Shown here piece by piece: positions 6,191 to 6,951 of a DNA stretch of 6,951 bases. The translations under genes and the position numbers were made by a program. Below the pieces are notes generated by a model. That model was given only the letters and a program-made list of their open reading frames with translations. It searched no databases and was not told the DNA's origin. The stretch comes from Actinomycetota bacterium (lineage in GTDB: Bacteria; Actinomycetota; Actinomycetes; S36-B12; UBA5976). Location: positions 1-6,951 of the forward strand of contig CANFIL010000068.1 in the NCBI GenBank assembly GCA_947447095.1. The letters run 5' to 3'. Each line of letters starts with the position of its first letter. Within the stretch, counting starts at the first letter, position 1.

Positions 6191-6951
6191 TTAAGCCTTC
6201 AAGGTTGCGGTGACGGCTCCAACTGGACGACCGCCACCAAGAACTTCGAGTGATGTCTGTTGTTCGATGATGTCGGCGTCGACGCCCATGATGTCGCGAA
6301 GGATTGTTGCGCCAACGACAATGCGAGCACGGTCGGCTCCATCATCAATCTTTAATGCGAGCGCTCGACCATCTGGTAAACCGATTCCATAAACTGCTTC
6401 GGCACCAATCTTGGCAAGTAAGCCAGGCACGCCCTTCATAAGTAAGAAGTCATCACGACGCGTTCCGGATTCGTATTCGGGAAAACTTCGAATTGCGTCG
6501 GCGATCTTGCGCTGATCTGCATCTGCGTTTGGTCCAGCAAATTGCGCGAAAGATCGTGCCAAACCAGTTAATGACGTTGACATCAATGGCGCACCGCAGC
6601 CATCAATTCCGATGTGTTGTACGGCTTCACCGGTGCACTCTTCAACTGCAGACTTACAGGCTTGTTGTAGCGGGTGATCAAGTTCGAGGTAGCTCGCCGT
6701 GTCCCAGCCGTTCAAGACGCAAGTGAACAACATTGCTGCATGTTTCCCACTGCAGTTCATGTGCAGTCGTGACTTCTCTAGACCCTGAGCTAGGAGCGAA
6801 TCTTTTTCCACGTCGTCTAACGGAAAATCAACAGGACATTGCAACGAATCCACGTCGAGATTGGCACCATTCAAAATGTCGTGGACACCGTCCACATGAA
6901 ATTGTTCGCCACTGTGTGACGCGCACGCTAGCGCAAGCAAGCGGCCATTCA
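6191..6951 (-). CDS. L-asparaginase, Rhizobium etli AnsA type (asparaginase II, PF06089 family), 5'-truncated by window edge
   Basis: This enzyme hydrolyses L-asparagine to aspartate and ammonia. It belongs to the R. etli-type class, unrelated to the E. coli AnsA/AnsB and plant-type enzymes. The frame runs off the right edge (NGRLLALACASHSGE), so the TTG at 6940 is internal and about 70-75 N-terminal residues are missing, including the first Ser-X-X-Lys pair. Counting from that TTG codon, visible motifs are ASHSGEQFH (Ser8, matching Ser80 of the R. etli enzyme), NCSGKHAAM (Cys63 and Lys66, matching zinc ligands Cys135 and Lys138), GIDGCGAP (Cys115, matching zinc ligand Cys189), and LLAKIGAEAVYGIGLPDG with Lys177 as the likely second active-site lysine. 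Ser8, Cys63 and Lys66 share one constant offset of 72 from the R. etli numbering, which supports the alignment; Cys115 differs by 2. The R. etli numbering is from memory. It is the upstream partner of the acyl-CoA dehydrogenase gene. Confidence 0.9.
   Translation of the reverse strand, partial: NGRLLALACASHSGEQFHVDGVHDILNGANLDVDSLQCPVDFPLDDVEKDSLLAQGLEKSRLHMNCSGKHAAMLFTCVLNGWDTASYLELDHPLQQACKSAVEECTGEAVQHIGIDGCGAPLMSTSLTGLARSFAQFAGPNADADQRKIADAIRSFPEYESGTRRDDFLLMKGVPGLLAKIGAEAVYGIGLPDGRALALKIDDGADRARIVVGATILRDIMGVDADIIEQQTSLEVLGGGRPVGAVTATLKA
6196..6200 (-). promoter_or_regulatory. Ribosome-binding site for the acyl-CoA dehydrogenase, inside the asparaginase gene
   Basis: On the minus strand GAAGG lies 7 bases before the ATG at 6188 and within the last codons of the upstream asparaginase gene. 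It supports that start. Ribosomes ending the upstream gene would finish over this site, which favours translational coupling. Confidence 0.65.

Overview
The window looks like a chromosomal segment of an actinobacterium of moderate G+C (about half by eye, well below mycobacteria or streptomycetes). The basis is gene order. A RadA gene, disA, a convergent single-pass membrane protein with a VYWRRR motif, and a MutY adenine glycosylase follow one another, as I recall radA (Rv3585), disA (Rv3586), Rv3587c and mutY (Rv3589) doing in Mycobacterium tuberculosis, but without the carbonic anhydrase gene (Rv3588c) found there. GTG starts and the short actinobacterial-type MutY C-terminus agree with this. 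An uncultivated aquatic lineage is possible, but that is a guess.

Layout. Positions 1-1025 (+) hold the C-terminal three quarters of RadA, cut by the window edge. Positions 1113-2204 (+) encode DisA, the c-di-AMP synthase, with its active-site motifs intact. Positions 2213-2932 (-) encode a membrane-anchored extracytoplasmic protein of unknown function, tail to tail with disA. Positions 2962-3825 (+) encode MutY, head to head with the membrane protein and separated from it by only 29 bases. Positions 3880-5037 (+) encode a class III (CaiB/BaiF) CoA-transferase. On the minus strand, reading in from the right edge, a Rhizobium etli AnsA-type L-asparaginase (6191-6951, cut by the edge) is followed after 2 bases by an acyl-CoA dehydrogenase (5034-6188). 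Its stop codon overlaps the stop codon of the CoA-transferase.

Function. The left half is a genome-integrity and signalling module. RadA processes recombination intermediates, DisA couples DNA structure to c-di-AMP, and MutY removes adenine mispaired with 8-oxoguanine. The right half is metabolic: CoA-ester transfer, acyl-CoA oxidation and asparagine hydrolysis. No common pathway can be proven from sequence. Coding density is very high, with no gene-free stretch over 90 bases. I see no RNA gene, mobile element, CRISPR array or phage gene.

The window is mostly conserved housekeeping sequence and I do not see a clear undescribed system. The best leads are the unknown membrane protein locked into the radA-disA-mutY neighbourhood, the altered GHVTK motif in RadA, the acyl-CoA dehydrogenase whose usual catalytic glutamate is replaced by lysine, and a possible small reading frame over the mutY start.
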